From Deroplatys truncata (lineage: Eukaryota; Arthropoda; Insecta; Mantodea; Mantidae), in the NCBI GenBank assembly GCA_030765065.1, contig CM060985.1:179368096-179432095 (forward strand): 64,000 nt of DNA. The letters are read 5' to 3'. The notes under the pieces are model-generated. The model saw only the letters and a program-made list of their open reading frames with translations. It did no database searches and was not told the DNA's origin. Below, in pieces: positions 13,388 through 26,400 of the stretch. The position numbers were made by a program, and so were the translations under genes. Position 1 is the first letter of the stretch. Each line of letters begins with the position of its first letter.

Positions 13388-14207
13388 TGGCAAATGTGTG
13401 GCTTCAACGACTTCACATCAGAAAAACCTTAAGTATAATAACGTAGATAAATGTTAAAATACGTTTAACTTACATCAATATGATCCTCACAACAACACAT
13501 TGCAGATTTCACCAACATATCGTTGAAATTTCTTCCACGTGGCAAAATACTTTTCTTCCAGATTTCAGGCTTTCTTTGGCACATGAATACACATATTGGT
13601 GCACAGAGCTATACACGCTTTGTAGCCTTTCTGCTTAAACATTTGGTCGGATTTCCTATTGATTCCGAAACGAAAACGTTCTGCTACATATGCTACACAA
13701 AAACTACACTTCATTACATCGTACACTAAAATAAAAGGGAAATAAACACAGTGCGTCTCCGTTTCACATGGCACATGTTTTATTCTTTCTGTTAGTCGCG
13801 CCAAAACAGATAGTGACGTCAGACCAATAAGGATGCCTCATTACCTCGAATGACCTCTTTACAGATTGTTGTAATTTGATAATAATATTTTTATTATTTT
13901 TACATAGTGGTATTATTTTCCATTCTGCGTGAAAATTTTAATCAGAATAGGGTAAGCTCATATCTGAGCATAATACTACATAATTATTTCGTACATGTTC
14001 CCAATTAAGAGATGTTTGCCAAATCAAAGCCCCTGATACGACCATATATGTTAAAAGAGGCTGTGCAAGAATAACAATTAATAATAATAAATAACAACAA
14101 CAACACCGAGATAATAGCTAAGTAGTAGAATTTCGATATCTCCGTAGCGGAAAACTATTTAGTTGGCTACCCTGGTTACATTACGAAGAGCGCTAAAAAA
14201 TAAATCC
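13388..14207. other. TMEM41B upstream region
   Basis: Holds the CRE/CCAAT pair described separately. An 79-codon minus frame (13565-13804) and an 68-codon plus frame overlap here; neither shows a recognisable domain. Otherwise unassigned. Confidence 0.3.
13814..13828 (+). promoter_or_regulatory. CRE palindrome plus CCAAT box upstream of TMEM41B
   Basis: A full cAMP-response element TGACGTCA (13814-13821) is followed three bases later by CCAAT (13824-13828), about 430 bases upstream of the predicted TMEM41B start codon. The pairing is typical of TATA-less housekeeping promoters. The local sequence from 13386 to 14200 is free of recognised repeats, which fits a promoter and 5' UTR. Inference only; no transcription start is visible. 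Confidence 0.35.
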
Positions 14208-14252
14208 ATGGGTTGGCAAACAGTAAACGTAAGTTGTGCAAGTGTAAGATGA
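14208..14252 (+). promoter_or_regulatory. 14-codon upstream ORF overlapping the TMEM41B start (ATGA)
   Basis: An ATG at 14208 opens a 14-codon frame whose TGA stop (14250-14252) overlaps the predicted TMEM41B ATG (14249-14251) as ATGA. If the transcript contains this part of exon 1, the upstream ORF would limit initiation and could favour termination-reinitiation. It depends on the exon 1 call being right. Confidence 0.3.
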
Positions 14253-14462
14253 GTGTACACGTTAGAGAAGGTGATTTGCCAATACAGTCTCCTTATATTT
14301 CTTCTACCACAGATACTTACCGTTCTCATGATAATGGGAGATCTTCCTATTATCATTCTGAAGCATTTAGAGTTTTCAGAGTAAATGCATATCACCACAT
14401 CCTCAACGACAACCCAAGACCTGTACCCATTCCTAACCTCCAAATCAATCCTGTTCATGTTG
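14249..14462 (+). CDS. TMEM41B: TMEM41B exon 1 (predicted N terminus)
   Basis: Predicted first coding exon giving residues 1-71 plus one base of codon 72. The ATG has an A at -3 and an in-frame stop lies 48 bases upstream (14201), so it is the first in-frame AUG of this exon. It ends at a strong GTATGT donor, leaving phase 1, which exactly fits the phase of exon 2 (G|GT gives glycine). The encoded segment is hydrophilic, with a Ser/Thr-rich stretch and a proline-rich end (RPVPIPNLQINP), as expected for the poorly conserved cytosolic N terminus of TMEM41B. I have no sequence similarity to prove it. Alternatives: an extra exon between this and exon 2, or a non-coding exon ending at a GTAAGT donor at 14229. 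Confidence 0.5.
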
Positions 14463-17400
14463 GTATGTTATGTTCATGATATTTGTGTAGCTAAGGGTGC
14501 ACTCACATGATGCTATTTTCGGAGTAATTAGGCATACATGTGCTTTTTTCTTCTTTTTTTTATACGACAAAATTTTCAGGGTTAAGAAATGTATGTGGCG
14601 GTGTTAAAATAATTTTATGCTCATATGATGTTTACAATACACGTGTAGACCATAAATTTTGTAAAGTGCTCTCTATTCTCAGAATGTAAGGACACGAATT
14701 TCGCACAGCGAATCTATTTTAATATAAGTAGTTTTACAAAATATCACCGTGAGTGTCCTTGTCTCGCAAGCATATGATACCTTATAATTGGAACTTGCGT
14801 TTGGATTGTGCATTTTTTTCTTATTTTTACTTCCAAAACGTTTTGTTTTAGAATAATTTGGTAAGGGTTGGAAATTAGCTCCTTTAAATTATAGCTACTG
14901 AATTCAAATGTCTCTTTTCATGCTTCCAAGATATATCACAGTCAGCTAGCATGAGAAATGGTAAACGAAAATTAGCAGCATGCTTGTTTACTGTAATCTA
15001 ATATTGTTGTCACTGAAGTAACATTAAAAAATGCTGATGTGAAATCATTCACCAAACTTTAATGAAATTTTCCTCTTTTTATGTTGAAGTTTGTTAAAAA
15101 AACAAAAAGAACTTATATAAAATGTGTTGGGGTATATAGCATGTCGCTAAATTGTTTCTCTGCTTCATGCAGGATGGCAATTGATAAACACATACAACAA
15201 TCGCTCACACTTTAATTAACCCATAAGCATGATCTCGAACGCTTCTTTGGATATGGTATAATTTTTACCTGATTGAAGAAAAGAGTTGCCATTTCCAATT
15301 TAGGCACAATGTGAGGATTATATATTTTTAGAAAGTAAATGTGAACACTGTTAAACATTATAACGTGAAAGGTAATACCATTTGATTTGTAAATAGTAAA
15401 GTTTTGTATTGATGCTTTTATTGCATTAAATATCTGAGAACAATTTTTTTTTTGTTGTTGTTGGAAAGCACATAAAGCAGTATACTAGAAAACAACATTT
15501 TAATAACTTGTAATTTTAGTATAAGTTGGTATATAAAATATTTTATAGCATTTTAGGTAGCCATGGGCTATGGAAAACTATTCCTTTATAAAAAGTGGCC
15601 ATCTCCCACAATGCAAATGCGAAATTTCGATTGTGTATTAATATAAATTTCTGTTAAAATTGGTCTTTAAAACTGAATCAAGCTACAGAACAACAATGGG
15701 CAACTTTATGTAATATAAATAATCAATAGTTGCTACAGTTGGCGCAGATAAAGTGATGCATGTAAGTATAGAGTAAATACAGACTAAAAAATGGCAGACA
15801 AATTGCAGAAATGGACTCACCATTTATTGAAGATATTGAAAGTGGCCCCCACCATCATCAATACACAGCTGTGCAGTCTAACCATATTCAGATACTCCTG
15901 ATATAAAGTTCTGATATCGATGGCGGCATCTTCACGGCAGTTCTTTTATTGTGTGTGGATTTGTTTCATAGACCTTGCTCTTCAAATATCCCCACAGGAA
16001 AAAATCACACTTTGTTAGATCCGGTGAAAGTGGTGGCCACAAATGTTTGCTAACAGTTCATTCTGCAGAGAAGACATGATGGACTTGTTCATTAATCAAA
16101 CCCGTTTCCACAATTTGAATTCTTTCTTGTATAGAGAAAGTCATTTTCTAGAATGTGAACACAGACTGATGAAATAAACTGAAATGCTGACAGAAGAATG
16201 CCAACTATCAATTATTCATATTGAATAAAATTGCCCATTGTTGTACTGTAGCTTGATTCAATTTTAATGACCAGTTTTAACAGAAATTTATATTAATACA
16301 CAATCGAAATATCGCATTTGCATTCAAACGGGAGACGGGTTACTTTTATATGTCACCGTGTATGTGGACACATGGAAACAAAGTGTCTATGAATTGAAGC
16401 ATGACATTGCTATACCCAAGTTTCACTTTACATGTTTTTACACACATCAGCATACATTGTGCATTTTGCACAATCTTACATAAAAATAAATATTTTCCCT
16501 TGTCTTTCCTTAATAATTTATATTTATTTCCTTCCCTCAGAAATGCTAATAATTGATTAGTACAACTAAAATTTTATATATCATTCACCTACGAGGGCTG
16601 TCCCAGAAGTACCCAACCCAACAAAGAAAACACAAAAGTTTTCGGAAAATACCACCTTATTTCTGTACAGCTCAATCACTCTCCTTTCAGCTCGATACAC
16701 TTTTCCCAGCGATGTTCAATAGCCTCGATGCCCTGTTTATAGTGAGAGCTGTCGAGTTCTGCAAAATAGCCATCAACTGCAGACTCCACCTCTGCATTGT
16801 TGGCAAATCTTTTACCACCAAGCCATTTCCTCAACTTTAGAAGCAGAAAATAATCATAGGGGGCTAAATCTGGCGAATAGGGTGCATGAGAAACCAATTC
16901 AAACTTTAACTCATTGATTTTGGCCGTGGCGATAATGGATTACTGAACTCTTTATGAAACAGAACTTTCTTTTTCGCTAAATACGGCCGTTTTGCTTGAT
17001 TTCACCATTCAAATGCTGCAATAAGTTTGCATAATACACATTGACTGCTTTTCCTTTTTGAAGATATCAATGAAAATTATCCCACGCACATCCCAAAAAA
17101 CTGACACCATGACCTTGCCTGCAGATGGAACTGTCTTCACCTTCTTTGGAGCTGATTCTCCCCTTTCAATTCACTGTTTTGACTGTTCCTTCGTTTCAGG
17201 TGTGAAGTGATGGACCCATGTTTCATCCATGGTTATGAATCGATGCAAAAACTTGGCTTTATTGCAGCGAAACATCACCAAACACTCGACTGAAACATCC
17301 TCATAATGCTATTCTTGTTCCATTGTGAGTAAACGTAGCATCCATCTTGCGCGCAGCTTTCTCATGTCTAAATTTTCAGTTAGTATGCGATGTACAGCAC

Positions 17401-20400
17401 TTTTTGAAATGCCTACGATGTCTCCTAGCTCGCGCACTTTCAGTCGGCAGTCATCCAATACCATTATGTGGATTTTCTACACAATTTCTAGCATGGTCTC
17501 CTCATTTGGTTGACCACTGCGATGTTCTACTTGGCAGCTCGTGTGGCCTCGCTTAAACTCTGCCACCCAATATTTTACTGTTGTGAATGAAGGAGCAGAC
17601 TTCCCCAGAGTAGAATCTAGCTCAGCTTTAATTAGTTGGACTAAGACCTTTCAAATGAAAGTATTGTATCACATAACGATGACCAGTTTTATCCGTGTTT
17701 ACAAATTCGCTGAGAGCGCTCACTATTAATGGCTACCAAACAATTACTAAACAACGTAGCATCGTCAAACTTCAGGTTTATAAGGTTGGTACTTTCTACC
17801 ATAGTCATTTGTTTGAAACAATAGCCGCTATCTATACGTGAGGTCGGGTACTTCTGTGATTGCCCTAGTACAGTTGCGACGGTTTAAGCATTTCCTCGAC
17901 ATATCAACAATGACCAAAATCCATATAAACTCCCATTTACGTACTCATTCTTTATTTCTTTAATTATTGTTTATGAAAAAACTGGCTTTTTTTGTGCTGT
18001 TTTATTCATATAAATGAGTCAAATGTTTTATAAACAAAGCTTTAAGTGTTCTTGCAAAATAGAATGAAAACTGTGAAAGTGCAATTTGTGATCGTTACCC
18101 GATTAACAAGTAATAATAATATAAAATAATGATTGTGAATCACTGTGAAGTAATAAAAGCAATAAATAAGGAGTATAAAGAATCACCCGTGTGTGAAATA
18201 ACTTATTACTTTCTCTACCATGTATGTAGTAGGTAGAGAGGGTATTACATTCTGCTCAAAAATGTGATATCGACATTTCACTAGAAATACATGTTCTTGA
18301 ATCCAGAATAACAGCACTTTTAGCAAAAGTTCCATGTGTGTATGTGTGTGAATAGCATAACTCAAAAACGGAATGTCACATAAGTACCAAACTTGGTATT
18401 TAAGTTCCATACCTTCCAAAGATGCAACACAAAGATTTTCAAGAAAATCTCCCCACCCCAAACTACCCTTTACATGGAACACTTTTTTTTAATTTTTTGA
18501 CATTCTGAAAGGTGGCTCTTAATGATTTTGATTAAAATGCCATATGTTAAAGGTATTTACATTATAAATAGAATGTATATCTTGAATTTTTTGGGAATAG
18601 CTTGTGAAGTCCTTTTCATTTGGGAGGAAATTTATATAATCTAACATAACTGGTAAACGTTACACAATAGGCAAAAACATACTTCACAAAAAATGTAGAT
18701 CTCTTAAAAAAAAAAAAAAAAAGAACAATTTATTTCAAATAACTTTTTTGTGGCATTGGCCATTTCTGAGATATTTGTTATTAATCTTTCAAGTTGTTCA
18801 ATACATAGTCATTCTTTTCAGCTGTTTTTCATGATATATGGAATTTTAAGGCCATCATATAGTGTCCAGTTGTTAAACATTTGACGATCTCTAGTCCCGT
18901 TGTATTTATAATGAAATGTGTAATGCAGCTGTTTCCAGAAAGGTTTATCTCGATTAATATGAAGTAGTTAGGAAAATAAATTTCGTAAGAATAATTTGTG
19001 TATCCACAATAAGTGATATAGGGTGGAGAGTCGTGTGAACATAACGCATCAGGATTTTTTTCGTTTAAAATCCGGTCTTTTAATGTAGTTTTAAATTATT
19101 GTTTATATATTTAAATTACATGTTTATTTGATTTTACATTTTCATTACATATTTTACTACATATTTCTCAATTTGATGTTATACAAAAATTAGGGCTTTA
19201 ATCATCATCATCGGCTCCTGTCTGTATGCCAGTATCAAAAACACATACAAAATCAGGATCTAAATTGTAGTTGTCATTAAATTTACCTTCTTCGGTTCTG
19301 TAGCACGTAGCATATATTTATCAAACCCTGGATCAACCGCATTCATGTACTGCGTAAAAGAGGAGCCATGGGTATCTGTTATTCACAAAATCAAAGAAAA
19401 ATAAAAACAGTAACATACTGGAACATGGGATATTTTCTGTCTAAGTTCTAAAGTGCTGCATTTTAATTTAATATAATCAGCTCCAAGAATACAATAGACA
19501 GCATGGGTAAAGGACGATTCTCATCAAGATTACTGCTTTGAGCAAGGGAAATTGGAATATGAGAAGGCCCGGGGTAGAATCTACCACATGTCCCTGCTTA
19601 AGGATTAAATTGTTTTGTATAAAGGTATCTTAAAAGATAATACCTTTTATTATGTTTTGCAAAGGTTTTATAGGATCTGTAGATGCTTTATGTTAAAATA
19701 CTCAGCCAAATCGAAAGTACCATTTGAGTGCTGCCTTGTGTTCATATTGTAACTTATTTGTACTATCAATTTCAGGTGCTGGTGGAAAGGTTATTGAAAG
19801 TTCTGAAGGAAACACAAGACCCATTATTGTCATTGCTTCTATATTCATCGCATCCTTACTGGCACTTTTATATGTTTACACCAAGTTCCCACACCTAGAG
19901 CAGTAAGTATTCATCTCACTATAGAAATGTTGAAACTAATATACTTTAATAAACAGTACTGTATTGTTTCATACTTACCAACACTTTTTAGTTTGCTGCC
20001 TGGCCAGTAGAAGGCACTTTATGGCTCTCGTAATTCACAGAGTTTATCTCGAACAGCCGCTAACATTTGAATGACAAATACTATGGGATGAGTGTCATTA
20101 AACAAAAGAAACAAAGAAAAATAGAAAGGAAGAAATGAGTAAGAGGTGAGCAGAGGCCATTAGGCCTGGATAAACCACAGTAAACAGCATGATCCTGTGT
20201 TTTTAAGATTTAAATTTAAGTCAACATATATATAAAAAAATCTGGTGTGTTACACTCACATGACTTTCTCTACTCTTGTACAAACTATTTTTACAAATGC
20301 TTATTCTGCATATGCTTCAATTTAATCAAGATGTTAATCTTATTGCTAATTTTCTTGTAGATGCAAGGGGAATTGCTAGGCTTTAAGCGACAGTCAAATA

Positions 20401-23400
20401 TTTTAAGAGCTGGTTGCTATGTGGAGTATTCCATTCTCTTTGCATTACCAGGACAAAAAAAAAAAAATAACAAATTTGAGAAAAAGTATAAGTATTGGAA
20501 AAGGGAATAAGAAGCAATATCTCGAAAATGGTTCACCCTACAAAAACAAATCTGATGTGTTACACTCACATGACTTTCTCTACTCTTGTACAAACTATTT
20601 TTACAAACGCTTATTCTCCATATGCTTCATGTTAATGGAGATATCGAGATGTCAATCTTATTGATAATTTTCTTGTAGATGCAAGGGGAATATGGTAGGT
20701 TTTAAGCGATAGTCAAATATTTTAACGCTGGTTGGTATGTGGCGCATTCCATTCTCTTTGCATGTCCAGGACATAAAAAAAATGAATAACGAGTTTGAGA
20801 AAAAGTATAAGTATTGGAAAATTTAAGGGAATAACCAGCAATATCTCGCAAACGGTTCACTCAACAAAAGAAATGTATATGACATAAATTGTGTATTTTA
20901 AGGCGATCTACATTTTTTGTGTAGTAAAATTTTGTCTATCTCTTGTGGTTTAGCAGTTATGCAAAAGTCGTTCACAATGAAGAATACTTTTGGAGACATT
21001 CCCAGAAAATTCAAGATATACATTTCATTTTCATGAAAATATCTTAAACATATATTTTAATCAAAATCATTAGAGCTATTTTTGAGAAAATTAAAATTTT
21101 CAAAAAATGTTCCATGTAAAGGATAATCTGGGGTGGGGGGATTTTCTTGAAAACCTTTGTGTCGCATCTCTGGAAGACACTGAACTTAAATACCAAGTTT
21201 GGTGTTTATCCGACTGTTTGTTTCTGAGTTATGCTGTTCACAGACACATACACACACGGACATGTTTCTAAAAATGCTTTTTGTGGATTCAGGGGGTCTC
21301 AAAACATGTATTTCTGGTGAAATCTCGGTATCAAATTTTTGGGTGCAATACAATACTTCTCCTACTTACTATACGCAGTAGAGAAAGTAAAAAACCAGAG
21401 AAATTACCATGCTACTAGCCTCTGGTTCCCGAGGTCACGGGTTCAAACCCAGCTGAGGGCAATGGATTTTTTTGGGCATAAAAATCCTTAGCATGGCTAC
21501 CTTCAGAAGGGAAGTAGATCCAGTGGTCCTGTGTCATAGTTTTACGGTATGTAAAACAACCTCAAGCCTGATAAAGAGGGCTCTGAGCAAAATTTCTGCT
21601 CTTCCACGCCCAGTATAGAATAGAATGCTAAGAACCATAGCAGTTAAAGAGCATTCCATAAATAAAACTTAGTTTAATTTTAAAGAAATTACCAAACCTA
21701 TTTACAAAATACCACTATTTTGGTCTTCTGTTGGTATTATGAGTCATTGTCATATCCTATACACTGCTCTGTAATATTCTTTTCTTTGATGCAAAGGTTT
21801 GGTCATCCCCTTCCTTTGCCGCCATAATTGTGGAAATTTCAAGCTAATAAGTTATAAACTCTGTTCCAACAGGCATTTTGAATAATGAAAAATGCTGAAG
21901 AAGAAAGAAAGAAAGAAGGAAGGGAGCAGCTTAAAGTTCAGTGCAGAGCTTTACTTAAATGGTGCAGGAACAATTAAATAGCCATTTGTGGCTTTAAAAT
22001 TGTTGACATAAATCCAATTGTGTGGCATGAAAGTACAGGTTATGAATATAATAAGACTATTTTTTTGCCAAATTTTACTGATACATTTCCTCAGTTTTGT
22101 CAGCACATCCATTGAAATCCTAGCATTGCGAATACTCAGTATTCTAACTATAAATTATTAATTACATTAGGTTGAATACTTCATATCTTGCAGTGCATGT
22201 CAGAATGGAAAAGTTGTCATCCAAGACGTTTTATTAATACTTTGGTGTATGTTTTATTTACAGGAATGAAGTGCAGCATATGAAGATACCATGGGATATA
22301 GAAGATGCGAAAGAGTTAGGTCGTGTCCTGGAGCGGTATAAGGACAAGTACTTTTTTGAAGTACTTTTGGGTGTTATGGTAGCATATATATTGTATCCTT
22401 TTGGAAAAGCAAGAAATGAGCCATGTTTTACAGATAATATGCAACCAATACAACTTTAACAAAGGAAGTATCCTACCCTCATGCCAAAACCCTTCCTGAA
22501 ATTCCTTTGACAGAAGTGATGAAGTGTAAGGAGGCCACACCCAAAACATCAGTTGCTAGTTTTAATTGCAAAGTGCTGAAATCAAGCTAGAATCCTTCAA
22601 CGGCAACAAATGGAACCTTGTGTTCCTTCACTAACAATCCCATTTGCAGCATCTTCTCTGCATTATTCCCTTGCCATTTGCTGGGAATACAAACTGCCAA
22701 TTCACACTCAAAAATGCACTGGTGACATGTGTCAAGTCCAGTCAATCAGGTGCCTCTATCTATATGGTAAACACAGCACATCACTTTTCTTGAAAGAATA
22801 CTTACTTATTTGCAGAGTTTATTTTAGACATGAATTTGCTTACTCTGTGTGCAGGTAATTTGTTGAAAAGTTTCCAAATTCTGTGTCACTAGTTCTGCAA
22901 CAGCACATATGACTACTGATTCATTAAATACAATCAGAGAAGTGTTTGATGATGGATTATTAGTGTTTATTTATGGCCCCCTCACTCTTCCAACCTAGCA
23001 AGTTGTGATTTTTATTTATGGGGTCTTTAAAAGATAGAGTGTATCATTCAAATCTTCACACACTACAGGAGAGATAACATCATGCGTGAAATCACAAAAA
23101 TTCCTGCTGTCAGCTTAAGTGAGTGAGTGACAATATTTTTACGAAGTATTATGTTTGTTTGAGGGCAGAAGGTCGGCCATTATTCTGCATGTGGGTAGTG
23201 AGCACTTTCGTTATCAACATGTAACACATGCACTTGGATCGTGCTAGCGCTGCTGTCGTTTGGATTCTGCTGCCAAAATTGTAACATCGAAGACCCTAAA
23301 CCGCAAGGCGTAGCCAAGGGATTTGAGGACCCTCAACCTCAAAACATAGCTGAGGGATGTTTTTTAGAAGGAGAGGAGTAGAGCAGCTCGGAGCGACAAC

Positions 23401-26400
23401 AGGGCATAGCCGTAGGATGTGCACGTCTAAACTTGAATGAGAACCCAGGGTAGTACACAATCAACTCTGCCTATTACAAAACCCTGATTCTTAAAATTCT
23501 TAAATTTCATAACTCCTACCCGCATATGGAATAATGCCCAGAAGGTCAACATTTCTAGCATCTACTATAAAGTAAGGACTTTAGTGTGTATCTACCGGCA
23601 ACTCCTGGCTCACTTATGCAGTGGAGAGAGCCCACAAGTGGGTTACCATATAATATAAAGACCCTATATGTTCCATAGAGTGGATCCCTCTGCGGGTCTT
23701 TTCTTACTGAACAACATGGCATCACAGAATAGTGGACTCTGATGATACAGGAAATGATTATTGGGAAAGGAAACATTTCAGATCTAAGTTTAAGGTACCT
23801 CCCCAGCATTTGCCAATTATGAGGACTGAGAAAAACCTTACTTGGGGAAGACAGACCTGGCAGGATTTTAACTAGGGACTTCCTGCCCATGAATTTGTGC
23901 TTTAAAGAGCTCAGCCACTCCTGTCAGTGCACCGGTCTGTTGATGAACAAGACAGTATGTATTACAAGTTCACCAACCTACTAACAGAGGGATCCAGTCA
24001 GTCCATGGAAGATATTGTCAACAAGTCAGACAGTCGAAATCTGCTGCTGATGTAAGAATATATCCTATGAAACATCTTCAGTTAATTGTTAGTGAAGCAA
24101 CACAAGTGTTCATTCAATTCGCATTACAATTTAGTAGGAACATTTTATATTTGTTTTCGAGGGTTTGCAAATAAAACTGGCAGCTGATGTTTAGGGTGTG
24201 GTCTCTTTGTGTTACATCACTTCTATCACAGAAATTTCAGGGCAGGTTGTGGCATGAGGGGTCTGATATTTCCCTTTTTAGGAAAGAAGGAAGCAGAGAG
24301 AACAGAAAACTTCTCAAAATGTAGAAATCAGTGCTAAATCATTTAAAATAAGATGTAGGATGTTCCATAAAACTATGTTATATACACATTAAAACAATGC
24401 TTTTAGATATCTGCATGTCAGGTTTTCCAAGATTAGTAACTGACACAGTGAATGGGAAGGACAGGTTAAACCTGAAGAAAATGAAACCCCAATTGGTATA
24501 CTGATGGTTCTCAAACCAGACTTGGGACAGGGACTGGACTCTTATGGCAATGGTACTAAGGCCATTTAGCTTGGGCGCATAGAACCACAATTTTTCAGAC
24601 AGAGATATTTGCTATTTTAGCTAGTACTTCAGAGATTCTAAGAAGTACTATAGTAATAGATTTTTTATACTTTCCTATAGCCAGGCAGGCCTTGAGGCCC
24701 TCAATAAGCACTTGCTTAAGTTGAAGTTGATTTTAGAATATGTGAGCATCTCACAGCTCTGGCTACTCACAATTCAGTTGAGGTGGGTGCCAGGGTATGT
24801 GGGTATTCTGAACAGTGAAAGAGCAGCTGAAGGGTACTGAGCAACCGTTTATTGGACCTAAACCAGTGCTGGTCCTGTCATCAGGAATTGTTAAGCTGAT
24901 TATAAGAGAACATGAGAAATATTGGAACTCATCTGTCGGTTTCAGGCACTCCAAAGCTCTCATACAGAGATCGGACAGAAGAGGGTCACAAGAAGTGATG
25001 AAATTTAACAGGGAAAAGCTCTCCTGGACAACAGACCTTTCACAGGATGGGACGGCAAGTGGATCTTGCCTACAAATTGTGTCAACAGGTAGACAAGACA
25101 GCTGCTCAGCACTTGCTCATCAAAAGCGCTCATTTTTGAGAGTCAATTTCCAAAATTAGGAATTTTCAACTGTCACAGTCCAGAGCCTGATTCAGTTAAT
25201 TATGAACGTCGACTTCTGGTTTATTGGCAAGACTGGGGATGCACAGTAAATCCACAAAGGTCACAGTGCAGGGCTGCCCCCATCATTCTAAACTATCTGA
25301 TGACGTATTGTTTCTTCTTCATACTCATAACTTATTAGTTCTGATCCAAAAGTTTCCAGAATGCATGTATAAGTAAAAGTGAACCGTAATTGGATGTTAT
25401 ATGCAATCATCATTTCTAAAATGGTCCAGTACTTTGGCCAAGTATAACTGAAGCCCCTTTTGGCAGCAGCAGTGGTAAATATTCATTTAATGACCTAGCA
25501 GCACCTTGGGCCTCATTTCCTTCACAATCTTCACGGAAAGGTCCTCTTGTGCCTGCATTTACAACAAAGACTGGTACAAAGCAAGTTTCAGGGACTGACA
25601 TCATGGTGGAACAATTCCAAGCATCTCTTAGGTAAGGATTAAGCAGGACCAGCTCTCTTCTATTTTTCTTACTCCTTATTACCATATTTATCCAAAAACA
25701 AGACAATGCTTTTTTCCAAAATTTTAGTTGTGAAAATCACAAGCCATCTGTAATTCATGATATAGATTTTCCTATTAGTGTGCAAGCAAAAGTAAGTTTC
25801 AAATCTCACAGTAATGGGATTGTGTCTGCAATGGAGAAGCACACGGGAATTGTGAAAGGTTTCATAGAAGGTCACAATGTATCAGTCAGATTTTGTATGT
25901 TTCAGTTTGCATTGTAAAGTGGTGCCCAACACTTAACAGCAGAAGGGCAAGAGGAAGAAAAAGTCAATGAGTTACCAGCACATCTAGAAGGATTTATAGG
26001 TTTCTTGCTGGCAAAAAGCTTTCTTATCAGGCTAAAATAGAAATTGGAGGATTTCCTTCCCATATCCGTGGTTGTATGTTGTACAGGCATACAATGTTCA
26101 TGCAGTAAAAGGCAGATTTACATTTGTACTGTCATTGTTGTTGTCTTCTGCACCCATCACATGCATTTATGTGCAAATCTGAATCATAGCTGTTTACAAC
26201 AATGCATTGTACAGCATATAAATAGAAAATAACATCCATCATTGTGGTGTATGTAACTGATAACCAGAAAATATTAAGTGAAATGATGAAACAATCACAC
26301 CTGCTGAATTCCAAAATTAGATTCTGGAAAATGGGGTTTGTCTTGCATTTGAGGTTATCCTCCATTTAAAGTCATCTTGTATTTGAGGTGGTCTGGCATT

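Noticed and set aside
13565-13804. 79-codon minus frame upstream of TMEM41B as a divergent gene
   Set aside because: No domain or splice evidence; vaguely MADF-like words downstream were too weak.
14229-14234. GTAAGT as the true exon 1 donor
   Set aside because: Perfect donor, but using it would leave no coding start upstream and would remove the phase-compatible exon; kept as an alternative only.
22393-22459. Extension of exon 3 to the stop at 22457
   Set aside because: Would truncate TMEM41B; splicing at 22392 restores the conserved YIFLQTF exactly.
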